DNA of 64,000 bases from Planctomycetota bacterium. GTDB lineage: Bacteria; Planctomycetota; PLA2; JAEUHO01. Under the pieces are notes generated by a model that saw only the letters and a program-made list of their open reading frames with translations, did not search any database and was not told the DNA's origin. Shown in pieces: positions 1-8,090 of the stretch. The stretch covers positions 62,001 to 126,000 of the forward strand of contig JAJDEN010000005.1 of assembly GCA_029259775.1 (NCBI GenBank), written 5' to 3'. Each line of letters starts with the position of its first letter. Positions within the stretch are counted from its first letter, which is position 1. A program made the position numbers and the translations under genes.

Positions 1-36
1 GCCCCGCTCGGCCCGCTGATTGCGTAGGATCAGGGC

Positions 37-2502
37 ATGACCACCTCATGCCGCCTCGTGCTCGCAGTCTGCCTTTCGTTCCTCACCCTGCTGGGAGGGC
101 CGGCCGCGGCAGATGAGAAGGAGCCCAAGGCGGCCGCGTTCCTGCCTCACACGCCCAAGGCGTGGCTCGGGATCGCTCCCGTGGATCATCGCTCCCGTCG
201 GCCCATCAACCCCGACCAGATATTCTCCCGCCACATGGTCGACCCGGAGTCTGCCCCGCCGCGCGAGGGTGCCGAGGTCACCGGCGAGCGCGAGGCGCCG
301 CAGACATGGCAGGCCATCCAGGCGGATGACCAGGGCCAGGTGAAAGGCAAGATCGCGTGGGCCTACACGAAAGTCGACGCGCCGCGGGGCATGATTGCGA
401 TGGCGTGGCTCAAGAGCGGCGGCACGCTGTTCATCAACGGTACGCCGTACGTCGGCGCGATCTACGGGGACCGCTTCGAGGTGCCGGTGCGCTTGGAGAA
501 GGGCACCAACCACGTCTACGTGCGCGGCGTGCGGGGGGCGTTCACGCTGACGTTCTCCAAGCCGCCTGCGCGCGTGTTCCTGGCGCCGTTCCGTAGGACG
601 ACGCCGGACGTCGTCGCCGGCGAGGGGCTCGACACGGTCGCGGCCGTGCTGCTCGTCAACGCGCAAGACAGTCTGCTCGAGTCGTTCCGCTGCAAGATCG
701 ACGGCAACGAGTGGCTCCAGGGAACGCCGTCGCCCACCAGCATGCAGGTGGCCCCACTCAGCATGGTGCAGGTGCACCTGCCGCTGAAGACCAAGCCCGG
801 CAAGGTCGCACCGAAGGAGACGGGCAACGTCGAGATCGGCGTCACCATCGAGGGCGTCGGTACCGCGCTGGTCCCGCTGCAGATCCGCAAGCGCGACAAG
901 GCCGTCGTGCGGACGTTCGTTTCCAAGATCGACGACTCGGTCCAGCGCTATGGCATGCGTGAACCCCTCTCGGGGGCCGGGAAACAGCCGACGATGGGCC
1001 TGGTGCTGTCGCTCCACGGTGCCGGGGTCAATCCGCGTGGGCAGGCCAACGCCTACGGTCGCAAGAAGGACTTCTGGTTGTTCGCGGCGACCAATCGCGA
1101 TCGTTTTGGATTCGACTGGCAGGACTGGGGTCGCCTCGACGCCTACGAGGTGCTCGAAGAGGGCTTGCGCATCAGCGGCGTGCCGCGGGAGCGCGTCTAC
1201 CTCACTGGGCACTCCATGGGCGGACACGGCACGTGGCATCTGGGTGCGAACGATCCGGACGGCTTCGCGGCCATCGCACCCAGCGCCGGCTGGATCAGCT
1301 TCGACACCTACCCGGGACCGCGCCGGAAGGGCGAGTTGACCAGCATCTGGCATGCCGCCGACGGCGCGTCCTTGACGCGCAAGCTGATCGGCAACCTGAA
1401 GCAGCTGCCCACGTTCATCGTGCACGGCATGAAGGATGACAACGTCCCCTGGGCCCAGGCCCAGGAGATGGAAGCCCTGCTGACCAAGGCCGGCGCGCCG
1501 CCCAAGACGCATTATGAGAAGGACAAGAAGCACTGGTGGGATGGCTACCCCGAGCCGGGCGCTCAGTGCGTCGACTGGCCCGGCATCTTCAAGCTGTTCC
1601 GCAAGCACACCATCGCCAAGGCGCCCACGAAGATCAGCTTCAGCACCGTCGACCCCAGCGTCGATTCGCAGCATCACTGGATCTCGGTGCAACAGGTCCT
1701 CCGCTACGGGGAGAGGGCCTTCGTCGATGCGACGTGGGACCCGAAGACGGGCAAACTCGACATCACGACGAACAACGTGGGCATTCTGTATCTCGATCTG
1801 CCCGGCCCCTGCAAGCGCCTCTCGATCGATGCCTCGAGCCAGACCTTCGACGAGCCGATCACGGGGAAGCGGCGCTGGCAGCGCCGGGGCGAGACCTGGT
1901 CGGAGCTGCGCAGGGCCTACGCGGGCAAGACACCGACGGCGGGCGGCCCGTTCAAGCGCGCGTTCACGAACCGCTTCGTCATGGTGTACGGCACGACCGG
2001 AGAAGAAGACGAGCAGAAGGCCCTGCTGGAGCAGGCGCGCTTCGATGCCCAGCGTTGGATGTACCGCGGCAACGGCCAAGCGATCCTCCTCTCGGATACC
2101 GCCTTCCTCGACAACGATGGCCGCCTCGGCTTGGCAACACGAAACACGATCGTCTACGGCAACCGGGACACGAACGCGGCCTACAAGATGCTGGCCCGCG
2201 GGACGCCGGTCGTGCGCGGAGCCGTGCATCACGGTGCCCTCCGACGCGGCGAGGACATCGGTGCCTGCTACGTCGGACCGGGGCCTCGCCCCGGCACCCT
2301 CGTCGGCTTCTGCGCCTCCACCGGCGTAACGGGCGCGCGTTTGGGCTTCTCGCTGATGAAGTTCATTTCCGGCGCAGGCTGGCCCGACTTCGTGTTCTTC
2401 AACGAGGACATCCTGGACGACGGCGACGGTGGCGTATTCGAGGCCGGCTGGTACGACAGCCGCTGGGTCATCCAGAAGGGCAGTTTCTTACGCGAAGAGT
2501 GA
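37..2502 (+). CDS. Secreted alpha/beta-hydrolase (PHB depolymerase/esterase-like), large
   Basis: The 821-residue protein begins with a signal peptide (hydrophobic stretch, then AAADE near residue 25). An alpha/beta-hydrolase core sits at about residues 325-530. It has a nucleophile elbow GHSMGG (Ser about 393), a likely acid in HGMKDDN (about 467-468) and a candidate His in KKHWW (about 499). The layout matches prolyl-oligopeptidase/PHB-depolymerase-like esterases, but the protein is far longer than a simple depolymerase. It has about 300 residues of probable beta-sandwich before the core and about 290 residues after it that I cannot assign. The ATG start precedes the signal peptide directly. 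It faces the downstream sirtuin gene convergently. Secretion and hydrolase class are well supported; the substrate is unknown and could be an ester or a peptide. Confidence 0.85.
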   Translation: MTTSCRLVLAVCLSFLTLLGGPAAADEKEPKAAAFLPHTPKAWLGIAPVDHRSRRPINPDQIFSRHMVDPESAPPREGAEVTGEREAPQTWQAIQADDQGQVKGKIAWAYTKVDAPRGMIAMAWLKSGGTLFINGTPYVGAIYGDRFEVPVRLEKGTNHVYVRGVRGAFTLTFSKPPARVFLAPFRRTTPDVVAGEGLDTVAAVLLVNAQDSLLESFRCKIDGNEWLQGTPSPTSMQVAPLSMVQVHLPLKTKPGKVAPKETGNVEIGVTIEGVGTALVPLQIRKRDKAVVRTFVSKIDDSVQRYGMREPLSGAGKQPTMGLVLSLHGAGVNPRGQANAYGRKKDFWLFAATNRDRFGFDWQDWGRLDAYEVLEEGLRISGVPRERVYLTGHSMGGHGTWHLGANDPDGFAAIAPSAGWISFDTYPGPRRKGELTSIWHAADGASLTRKLIGNLKQLPTFIVHGMKDDNVPWAQAQEMEALLTKAGAPPKTHYEKDKKHWWDGYPEPGAQCVDWPGIFKLFRKHTIAKAPTKISFSTVDPSVDSQHHWISVQQVLRYGERAFVDATWDPKTGKLDITTNNVGILYLDLPGPCKRLSIDASSQTFDEPITGKRRWQRRGETWSELRRAYAGKTPTAGGPFKRAFTNRFVMVYGTTGEEDEQKALLEQARFDAQRWMYRGNGQAILLSDTAFLDNDGRLGLATRNTIVYGNRDTNAAYKMLARGTPVVRGAVHHGALRRGEDIGACYVGPGPRPGTLVGFCASTGVTGARLGFSLMKFISGAGWPDFVFFNEDILDDGDGGVFEAGWYDSRWVIQKGSFLREE

Positions 2503-2546
2503 CGTCTCCGCGAAGAGTGATCGGCTACGCCTCGATGTGGGATCTG

Positions 2547-3308
2547 CTACGCCTCGGCGACGACGTTCGCGATCAACGGCAGGAGATCCCCCGCCTTGCC
2601 CCGCAGGGACCACCGCACGTGCTCGCTGAGCTGCGTCGGCTCGGGATTCACCTCCACGGTCAACCGGCCGCGCCCGGCCGCTTCGAGCACGGGCTGCACG
2701 ATGTAGGGGAAGATCGCTGTCGTGCCCGCCACGATCACGAGGTCCGGGACGTCCTCGAGCAACTCGTGGTGCAGCCGTAGGATCTTCTCTTCCGGGAGCA
2801 TCTCACCAAACAGCACGGCGTCAGGTCGCAGGATGCCGTCGCAGGCCTGACAACGCGGCGTGTTGCGTAGCGCTCGCACCTCGGCAGGCGTGAACCGTCC
2901 GCGCTCGTCGCAGGCTAGGCAGCGCGTGTCGAGGACGTCCCCGTGGATATCGATGACGTTGCGGCTGCCGGCCAACCGGTGCAAGCCGTCCACGTTCTGG
3001 GTCAGCAGGACGAAGCGCGGCAGGCTCTGCTCGAGAAGCACAATGGCTTCATGCGCCGCGTTCGGTGCCGCGTCGACCGCGCGGCGGGCGAGCTCGCTCA
3101 CGACGCGCCACGTCCGGCCGGGGTCGGCCCGGAGCGTGGCGGCGCTCAGGGCCTCGACGGTCGCGTCGCCCTCGGCCTCGTCGTCATAGATCCCTCCCTG
3201 GCCGCGGTAGGTCTGGATGCCGGACTCCGCGGAGACGCCCGCGCCGGTGATCACCCCCACCGAGCTGACGTTGCCCAGCGCGTCCACGAGATCGTCCGGC
3301 AGGCGCAT
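2547..3308 (-). CDS. SIR2-family NAD-dependent protein deacylase (sirtuin 1 of 2)
   Basis: This 253-residue protein has the sirtuin signature GAGVSAESGIQTYRG near the N-terminus, TQNVDGLH, the catalytic His in DIHGD, and two zinc Cys pairs (CLAC and CQAC). The NAD-binding VAGTT and EVNPEPT elements follow. The family removes acyl groups from lysines, consuming NAD+. Its length fits bacterial CobB-like enzymes. Its ATG overlaps the TGA of the upstream 2-hydroxyacid dehydrogenase gene (TGATG), so translation is probably coupled. It is the last gene of a minus-strand set that starts with the NfeD-like and flotillin genes. A second sirtuin lies near 12.3 kb. Preferred acyl group is not readable from sequence. 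Confidence 0.92.
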   Translation of the reverse strand: MRLPDDLVDALGNVSSVGVITGAGVSAESGIQTYRGQGGIYDDEAEGDATVEALSAATLRADPGRTWRVVSELARRAVDAAPNAAHEAIVLLEQSLPRFVLLTQNVDGLHRLAGSRNVIDIHGDVLDTRCLACDERGRFTPAEVRALRNTPRCQACDGILRPDAVLFGEMLPEEKILRLHHELLEDVPDLVIVAGTTAIFPYIVQPVLEAAGRGRLTVEVNPEPTQLSEHVRWSLRGKAGDLLPLIANVVAEA

Positions 3309-4312
3309 CAGTAGCCCGCGTCCAGATCCACGCGGTTGGGGATCTCCGCGCCGTCGGCGGCCGCCAGCAGGAGGCGCGCGAGCGCCCGCGCCCTGGCCGG
3401 CTCGTTCTGGTGCGTGAGCCCCGCGCGGTGAGGACTGAGCACGACGTTCTCCAGCTCGTGGAAGGGGAAGGCGGACGGCAAGGTGGCCGCTCGCTCGGCC
3501 TCGGCCTTGGGATACTCGTACCAGACGTCGAGCCCCGCCCCGGCAAGCCGCCCTTCGGCGAGCGCCTCGTAGAGTGCTTGCTCCTCGATCAGCGGCCCCC
3601 GGCCCACGTTCACGACGTACGCACTCGGCTTCAGCGAGCGCACGGCGACGGCGTCGAGGATGTTCGTGGTCGCTTGCGTGAGCGGCAGACAGACGATCAC
3701 GGCGTCGGCATCCGGCAAGATGCGCGAGAGCGCGGCCGGCGGCGCGAGCTCGACCGGACCGTGCCGATCCCCCTCCGCCGCATGCCGCCGGACGGCCGTG
3801 ACCCGCATGCCGAGGGAGCGGCAGCTGTGGGCGACACGCTGGCCGATCGCACCGTAGCCCAGCACGACGGCATGGCCGCCTGCTAGCGTTCTCGTCTCTG
3901 GCTCCGCCCAGCGCCGGCGCCAGTCCCCGCCGCGAAGCTCCTGGTCGTGGGGCACGATCAGCTTGGCGGCGGCCAGCAGGAGAGCCAGGGCCAGCTCGGC
4001 GGTCGACGCCGCATTGTGATGCAGGTTGTGGACCGAGAGATCCTCGCGCCCTTGCAAGCGAAGGCGCGTCGCGCCCGGCAACCCCGCATAGGGGATGAAC
4101 ACATGGCGCAATGCCGGGCAGGCCGCGAGCTGCTCGTCGGACGGTACGCCTCGGACCAGGGCATCGACCCGGGCTCCCGGCGGCAGCGACGCCGCGACGA
4201 GCAGCTCGACACGATCATCGAGGGCCCGTCGCAGGTGGCCGTGGAACGCGGCATCCTCTTCGGACGCCCCTTCGGATCCATCGTCGGACGGCAGCCAGGC
4301 TACGTAGCTCAC
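3308..4312 (-). CDS. D-isomer-specific 2-hydroxyacid dehydrogenase family protein
   Basis: The 334-residue protein has a Rossmann motif LGYGAIGQRV in mid-protein. It also has the family signatures VNVGRGPLIEEQAL (Arg of the active site), GLDVWYEYP (Glu) and LSPHRAG (His), which together form the usual Arg-Glu-His set. The family reversibly oxidises 2-hydroxyacids with NAD(P). The substrate-binding N-terminal part is divergent, so it could be a glyoxylate/hydroxypyruvate or phosphoglycerate-type enzyme. The start is a GTG nine bases after the flotillin stop codon, and the stop overlaps the sirtuin start. Operon membership with flotillin and sirtuin is inferred from spacing. Confidence 0.88.
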   Translation of the reverse strand: MSYVAWLPSDDGSEGASEEDAAFHGHLRRALDDRVELLVAASLPPGARVDALVRGVPSDEQLAACPALRHVFIPYAGLPGATRLRLQGREDLSVHNLHHNAASTAELALALLLAAAKLIVPHDQELRGGDWRRRWAEPETRTLAGGHAVVLGYGAIGQRVAHSCRSLGMRVTAVRRHAAEGDRHGPVELAPPAALSRILPDADAVIVCLPLTQATTNILDAVAVRSLKPSAYVVNVGRGPLIEEQALYEALAEGRLAGAGLDVWYEYPKAEAERAATLPSAFPFHELENVVLSPHRAGLTHQNEPARARALARLLLAAADGAEIPNRVDLDAGY

Positions 4313-4321
4313 GCGGTGAGC

Positions 4322-6019
4322 CTACGCGACGTCGTCCTTGCCGGGGCCGCCCTTCTTCTTCGAGCCGCCCGGCTTCGCGTCACCACGCGTCGCGGTGCCG
4401 TCGGTGGCGTCGTCGGACATCTTCTTGGCAACGGCCTCGTCTACGAGCTTGCCGAAGAACTCCGGCATCTCGACGCCGCCGATGTCACGCATCATGTGCA
4501 GCATCGGGGGCAGCGACCCGGCCATGCTGGAGAGGAAGTTCGCCGTCGAGCTTCCGCCCTGGCCACCTCCGCCGCCACCGGCGCCGTCCCAGACCACGAC
4601 CTTGTCGAACTTGATGTTCGAGATCGCCTTCGCCGCGTTCTCGGAGAGGGCCTCGAGCTGCTCGAGCATGAGCATCTGGAACGCTGCCTGCGGTGTCTCG
4701 CAGGCACGCACGATCTCGCCGAAGCCCTGCCCCTTCTTGGCCAGGATCTCGTACTGACCGCGCGCCTCGGCTTCGAGCTTGGCGAAGATGGCCTTCGCTT
4801 CACCCTCGGCCTCGATGCGCCGGCGCTCGGCCTCCGCTTCGGCGTCCACGATGATGCGCGCCTTCTGGGCGATGGCCGGGGCGACGAGGTCGGCCCTCTT
4901 CTCTTCCTCGACCTTGAGGGCTTCGGCCTTCGCGGCCTTGGCCTGCGCTACGTACTGCGCCTCGAGTACGTCCGCCTCAGCGACGCGCTTCTTCGTTTCA
5001 CCGATCTGGTAGGCCTGGGCGCGCTCGACCTGCAGCGTGGCCTCGGCCTGCGCGATCAGGGCCTTGGACTCGTTCTCGCCCTGCACGGCCTTCGCGTCGG
5101 CATCGGCGACGCGCACGCGCTTCTCGCGGTTGGCGTCGGCGATCTGGGAGTCACGCTGGAACTCGGCGGTCTGCTCGCCGATCTTCGTCTCCTTGTCGAG
5201 CACGGCGACCTGGACCAAGCGTTCCCGGTCGGCTGCCTTGGTGCCGATGTCGCGTTCCTTGTGCGCCTCGGCGACCTGCACATCCTTGAGGCGGTTGGCG
5301 TTCGCCACGCCGACGGCACCCTTCTTTTCCTGGTCGGCCACGTCGATCTCAGCCTGCTGGATCGCGGTCGATGCGGCCTTGCGTCCGATCGCCTCGATGT
5401 AGCCGGACTCGTCCGTGATGTCCGTGATGTTCACGTTGATGAGGACCAGGCCGATCTTCTTGAGCTCGGGCTCGAGCGAGCTCTGGATGCGATCGAGGAA
5501 GGAGTCACGGTCCCGGTTGATCTCCTCGATCTTCATGGACGCGATCACCTGGCGCAGCTGGCCGAAGATGATGTCGCGCGCCTGCGCCTGGATGTCCTGC
5601 TCGCGAAGACCGAGCAGACGGATGGCCGCGTTGTTCATGAACGAGGGCTCGGTGCCAATGGCGACCGTGAAGATCGAGGGCACGTTCACGCGGATGTTCT
5701 CGATCGAGAGCGCGCCACGCAGGGGGATCTCGATCTGCAGCGGTTCGAGGTCCAGGTAGTCGTAGTCCTGGAATAGCGGGATGATGAACGCCGCGCCGCC
5801 GTGGACGCACTTGCTTGCGCCGCCTCCGCCAACCTTGCCGTACACGACGAGGACCTTGTTCGACGGACAGCGCTTGTAACGCTTGATCAGCAGGATGATC
5901 GTGCTGAACACGAAGAGGATCGCAAACATGACCAGGAGGACCATGGGGTCTCCGAAGTCGAGTTTGCCGAGAACCGAACCGAAGAAGTGCGTCACGTAGA
6001 GTCCTTCCATTCCAAACAT
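4322..6019 (-). CDS. Flotillin-like SPFH/band-7 membrane scaffold protein
   Basis: The 565-residue protein has one N-terminal membrane segment (about residues 27-45), then an SPFH/band-7 domain (from about residue 55). A long Ala/Glu/Lys-rich coiled-coil region rich in AEA repeats runs from about 220 to 420. The C-terminal part has a Gly-rich stretch and a charged tail ending GGPGKDDVA. This is the order seen in FloT/YuaG-type flotillins, which oligomerise in membrane microdomains. The upstream NfeD-like gene (26-base gap) is the typical partner of bacterial flotillins. The ATG at 6019 is used; a second ATG three codons later is also possible. Flotillin identity is firm; the link to the dehydrogenase and sirtuin downstream is inference. 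Confidence 0.93.
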   Translation of the reverse strand: MFGMEGLYVTHFFGSVLGKLDFGDPMVLLVMFAILFVFSTIILLIKRYKRCPSNKVLVVYGKVGGGGASKCVHGGAAFIIPLFQDYDYLDLEPLQIEIPLRGALSIENIRVNVPSIFTVAIGTEPSFMNNAAIRLLGLREQDIQAQARDIIFGQLRQVIASMKIEEINRDRDSFLDRIQSSLEPELKKIGLVLINVNITDITDESGYIEAIGRKAASTAIQQAEIDVADQEKKGAVGVANANRLKDVQVAEAHKERDIGTKAADRERLVQVAVLDKETKIGEQTAEFQRDSQIADANREKRVRVADADAKAVQGENESKALIAQAEATLQVERAQAYQIGETKKRVAEADVLEAQYVAQAKAAKAEALKVEEEKRADLVAPAIAQKARIIVDAEAEAERRRIEAEGEAKAIFAKLEAEARGQYEILAKKGQGFGEIVRACETPQAAFQMLMLEQLEALSENAAKAISNIKFDKVVVWDGAGGGGGGQGGSSTANFLSSMAGSLPPMLHMMRDIGGVEMPEFFGKLVDEAVAKKMSDDATDGTATRGDAKPGGSKKKGGPGKDDVA

Positions 6020-6045
6020 GTTCGTTGCCGCTCCGTGCCGCGAGG

Positions 6046-6621
6046 TCAGGCAGGCACGACCTTGAGCGTCTCACCACTGGCGACGTCGATGATCTTGACG
6101 ACCTTGCCGGTGCCGATGGCTTCGCCGTCGGTGATGGCCGGCAGCTCGACCGTACGACCTTGGATCTCGACCGTCACCTTGCCGCGGCCTTCACCGCCGC
6201 CGGGGATGCGGAGATAGACCTCACCCTGATGTCCGATCGCGTTGCGGATCACGAGCGAGCCCGACGCACCCAGGTTGTAGAGCGCGCGCATCATGTAGGC
6301 GACGATGATCATGGCGACGAGGCCGGCCACACCCGCGATGGCGATGCGATTGAACGAGGACATGTCGGACTTCTCGAGCGAAAGGCCCGTGAGACCGAAG
6401 ATGCCTCCGAACGCGACCAGCGTCTTGAACGACAGGATGCCGAAGAAAATGTTGCCCTGCGTCCCATGAGCCGGGTCGCCGTCGATGCCGGCATCGACGG
6501 CGGTGTCCGGCGACATGTCCATGTCGTGATCGCCGCCCAAGCCGATGACCTGAAGGATCACCTGGATGACGAGCAAGGTGCAGCCGATGAGGGCCGCCCA
6601 GAAATAGACTGCGTGCTCCAT
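6046..6621 (-). CDS. NfeD-like membrane protein (flotillin partner)
   Basis: The chosen start gives MEHAVYFWAAL and 191 residues. GGGAG lies about 10 bases upstream, so I reject the 371-residue ORF extension, which has non-coding character. The protein has an N-terminal membrane helix (about 5-27), then a His/Asp-rich loop (GGDHDMDM). Two further hydrophobic segments (about 65-80 and 92-112) precede a C-terminal OB-fold-like NfeD domain (IGHQGEVYLRIPGGGEGRGKV). The order matches YuaF/YqiJ-type NfeD proteins that pair with flotillins. It lies first in the minus-strand set NfeD, flotillin, dehydrogenase, sirtuin. A role in membrane organisation is inferred from family and neighbour. Confidence 0.85.
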   Translation of the reverse strand: MEHAVYFWAALIGCTLLVIQVILQVIGLGGDHDMDMSPDTAVDAGIDGDPAHGTQGNIFFGILSFKTLVAFGGIFGLTGLSLEKSDMSSFNRIAIAGVAGLVAMIIVAYMMRALYNLGASGSLVIRNAIGHQGEVYLRIPGGGEGRGKVTVEIQGRTVELPAITDGEAIGTGKVVKIIDVASGETLKVVPA

Positions 6622-6836
6622 GCAGGTTGTCTCCCGTGGATCTCGCAGCCTCAAGTTCCGTGCCGCGGACCCACAACCGCGGGAAGAGCCCGATTGTGCC
6701 GCCCTGGCCGACCCCGCGCAAGGCCGCCCGGACTGTGCGCGTGTCCTCGCGCGCTGCAAGCTTCGTTCAGGGCAGAACGTTCCGTTCAGTGCGCGCCGGC
6801 GGCGATCTCTCGGCGTTTCGGGTCCACACGGGCCTG

Positions 6837-8090
6837 CTAGCCGCCTTTGGCCTCCAGCCGCTCGATGGCGGCCTCCACGGCCGCGCGAATCGTCTCGTCC
6901 TCGTGGGCTCGCAGGCGCTTCAGCGCGGGGAGAGCTCTCGCACCTTCCGTGCCCATGCGCGCCAGGGTGCGCGCCGCGATCCGTAGGGCCGCCTGGTCCT
7001 CGCCCCCCAACGAGGCAATGAGTACGTCCAGCGCGGGTTCCAAGGCGTGCTCCACTTCCCAGAGTTTCTGCGCCGCCATCGTGCGAACCACGGGGTCCTC
7101 GTGGACCAGCGCACGCTCGAGCGCGGAAAAGGCCGGCTTGCCCATGCGCCGCAAGGCCCACAAGAGCGCCGGGACCCTGCGCCCCTCGGCATGCCGGAGC
7201 GCGGCCTCGATCAGCGGCAGCGCAGGCGCGCCGATGCTGCCCAGCGCGGTGGAAGCCTGCCCACGTACCAGCGCCCGCTCATCCCCCAGCAAGGCCAGGA
7301 TCGCGGGAACCTCCGGGGCGGCTCGCGCCCCGGCACTGCCGAGCGCCATCACCGCGTACATCACGACTTCGGTCACCGGGTCCTGCAGCGCGCGTGCGAG
7401 TTGGGGACGCAAGCGGTCGATCGTCGCGTCGTCGAGACGCTCCTGGAACTCGATCTGGGCCAGCCCGTAGGCGCCCGCGTTGCGGGTCGGTCCGTCGTCG
7501 TCACCCAGCGCGCGCTCGAACAGAGGTACGAGCTCGAGCCGTCGGCTCGTGCGGCGGGCCAGCGTGCGCAGCGCCCCAGCCCGTACGGCCGCCTCCGGGT
7601 CGCCCGCGGCTTGCTCGAGCGCGGCCTCCACGCGGGGGAAGTGATCGGGACCGAGGTACGCGCACGCCTCGGCCGCCGTGCGACGAACCTGCGCGATGTC
7701 AGACGCCAGCCCGAGTGCGAACGCCTCAGCCAAGGGAGGGTCGCTCGGGCCGTAGCGGGCCACGGCCAGCAGCCCGCCCCACTGGATCCCCCAGTCCGTG
7801 TGCCGAAGCGCCTGCAGGATCACAGGCCGCGGGGAGGCCTCCACCCGCGCCAGGACCTGATCGACGAGGCCGCGCGCCGTGATCTCAGCATCGGGGCCCG
7901 CCCCGAGGCCGCGCAAGCGCGGTCCGAGGTCGTCGAAGGGGCCGGCGTGCGGGCTGTTCCCGGACCCCGGAGGCGACCCAGCATGCGGATCCCCCGGGTT
8001 CACCTTGGACGCCGTGCCTTCGGCGAAGAAGAACAGCGCCGAGACCCCCGCGAACAAGAGTCCGAGGAGCACCAACGAGCGGCGGCTCAT
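6837..8090 (-). CDS. HEAT-repeat protein with N-terminal membrane anchor
   Basis: I place the start at the ATG at 8090, which overlaps the stop of the upstream AAA+ gene as ATGA. The ORF-track start adds 15 Arg-rich residues with no support. The 417-residue protein opens with MSRRS and one hydrophobic helix that is either a signal anchor or an uncleaved signal. A short Gly/Pro-rich linker follows. The rest is a tandem array of about nine HEAT/armadillo-like helical repeats (for example VRRTAAEACAYLGPDHFPRV and ALVRGQASTALGSIGAPALP). HEAT arrays bind proteins, and no catalytic motif is visible. Tight coupling suggests the product works with the AAA+ ATPase. Confidence 0.82.
   Translation of the reverse strand: MSRRSLVLLGLLFAGVSALFFFAEGTASKVNPGDPHAGSPPGSGNSPHAGPFDDLGPRLRGLGAGPDAEITARGLVDQVLARVEASPRPVILQALRHTDWGIQWGGLLAVARYGPSDPPLAEAFALGLASDIAQVRRTAAEACAYLGPDHFPRVEAALEQAAGDPEAAVRAGALRTLARRTSRRLELVPLFERALGDDDGPTRNAGAYGLAQIEFQERLDDATIDRLRPQLARALQDPVTEVVMYAVMALGSAGARAAPEVPAILALLGDERALVRGQASTALGSIGAPALPLIEAALRHAEGRRVPALLWALRRMGKPAFSALERALVHEDPVVRTMAAQKLWEVEHALEPALDVLIASLGGEDQAALRIAARTLARMGTEGARALPALKRLRAHEDETIRAAVEAAIERLEAKGG

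Noticed and set aside
46-2232. 728-residue minus-strand ORF
   Set aside because: It is antisense to the secreted esterase-like gene and lacks protein-like motifs.
2488-2557. Short direct duplications (cgcgaagagtga, gctacgcctcg) between the first two genes
   Set aside because: They are too short and local to indicate a mobile-element footprint; probably replication slippage near the two stop codons.
3947-5776. 609-residue plus-strand ORF
   Set aside because: It is antisense to flotillin and the dehydrogenase. The Leu-Gly-Asp periodicity reflects the flotillin coiled-coil codons read backwards.
6622-7161. N-terminal extension of the NfeD-like ORF
   Set aside because: It runs over the end of the HEAT gene and has Arg/Gly-rich shadow composition; GGGAG before the ATG at 6621 fits better.
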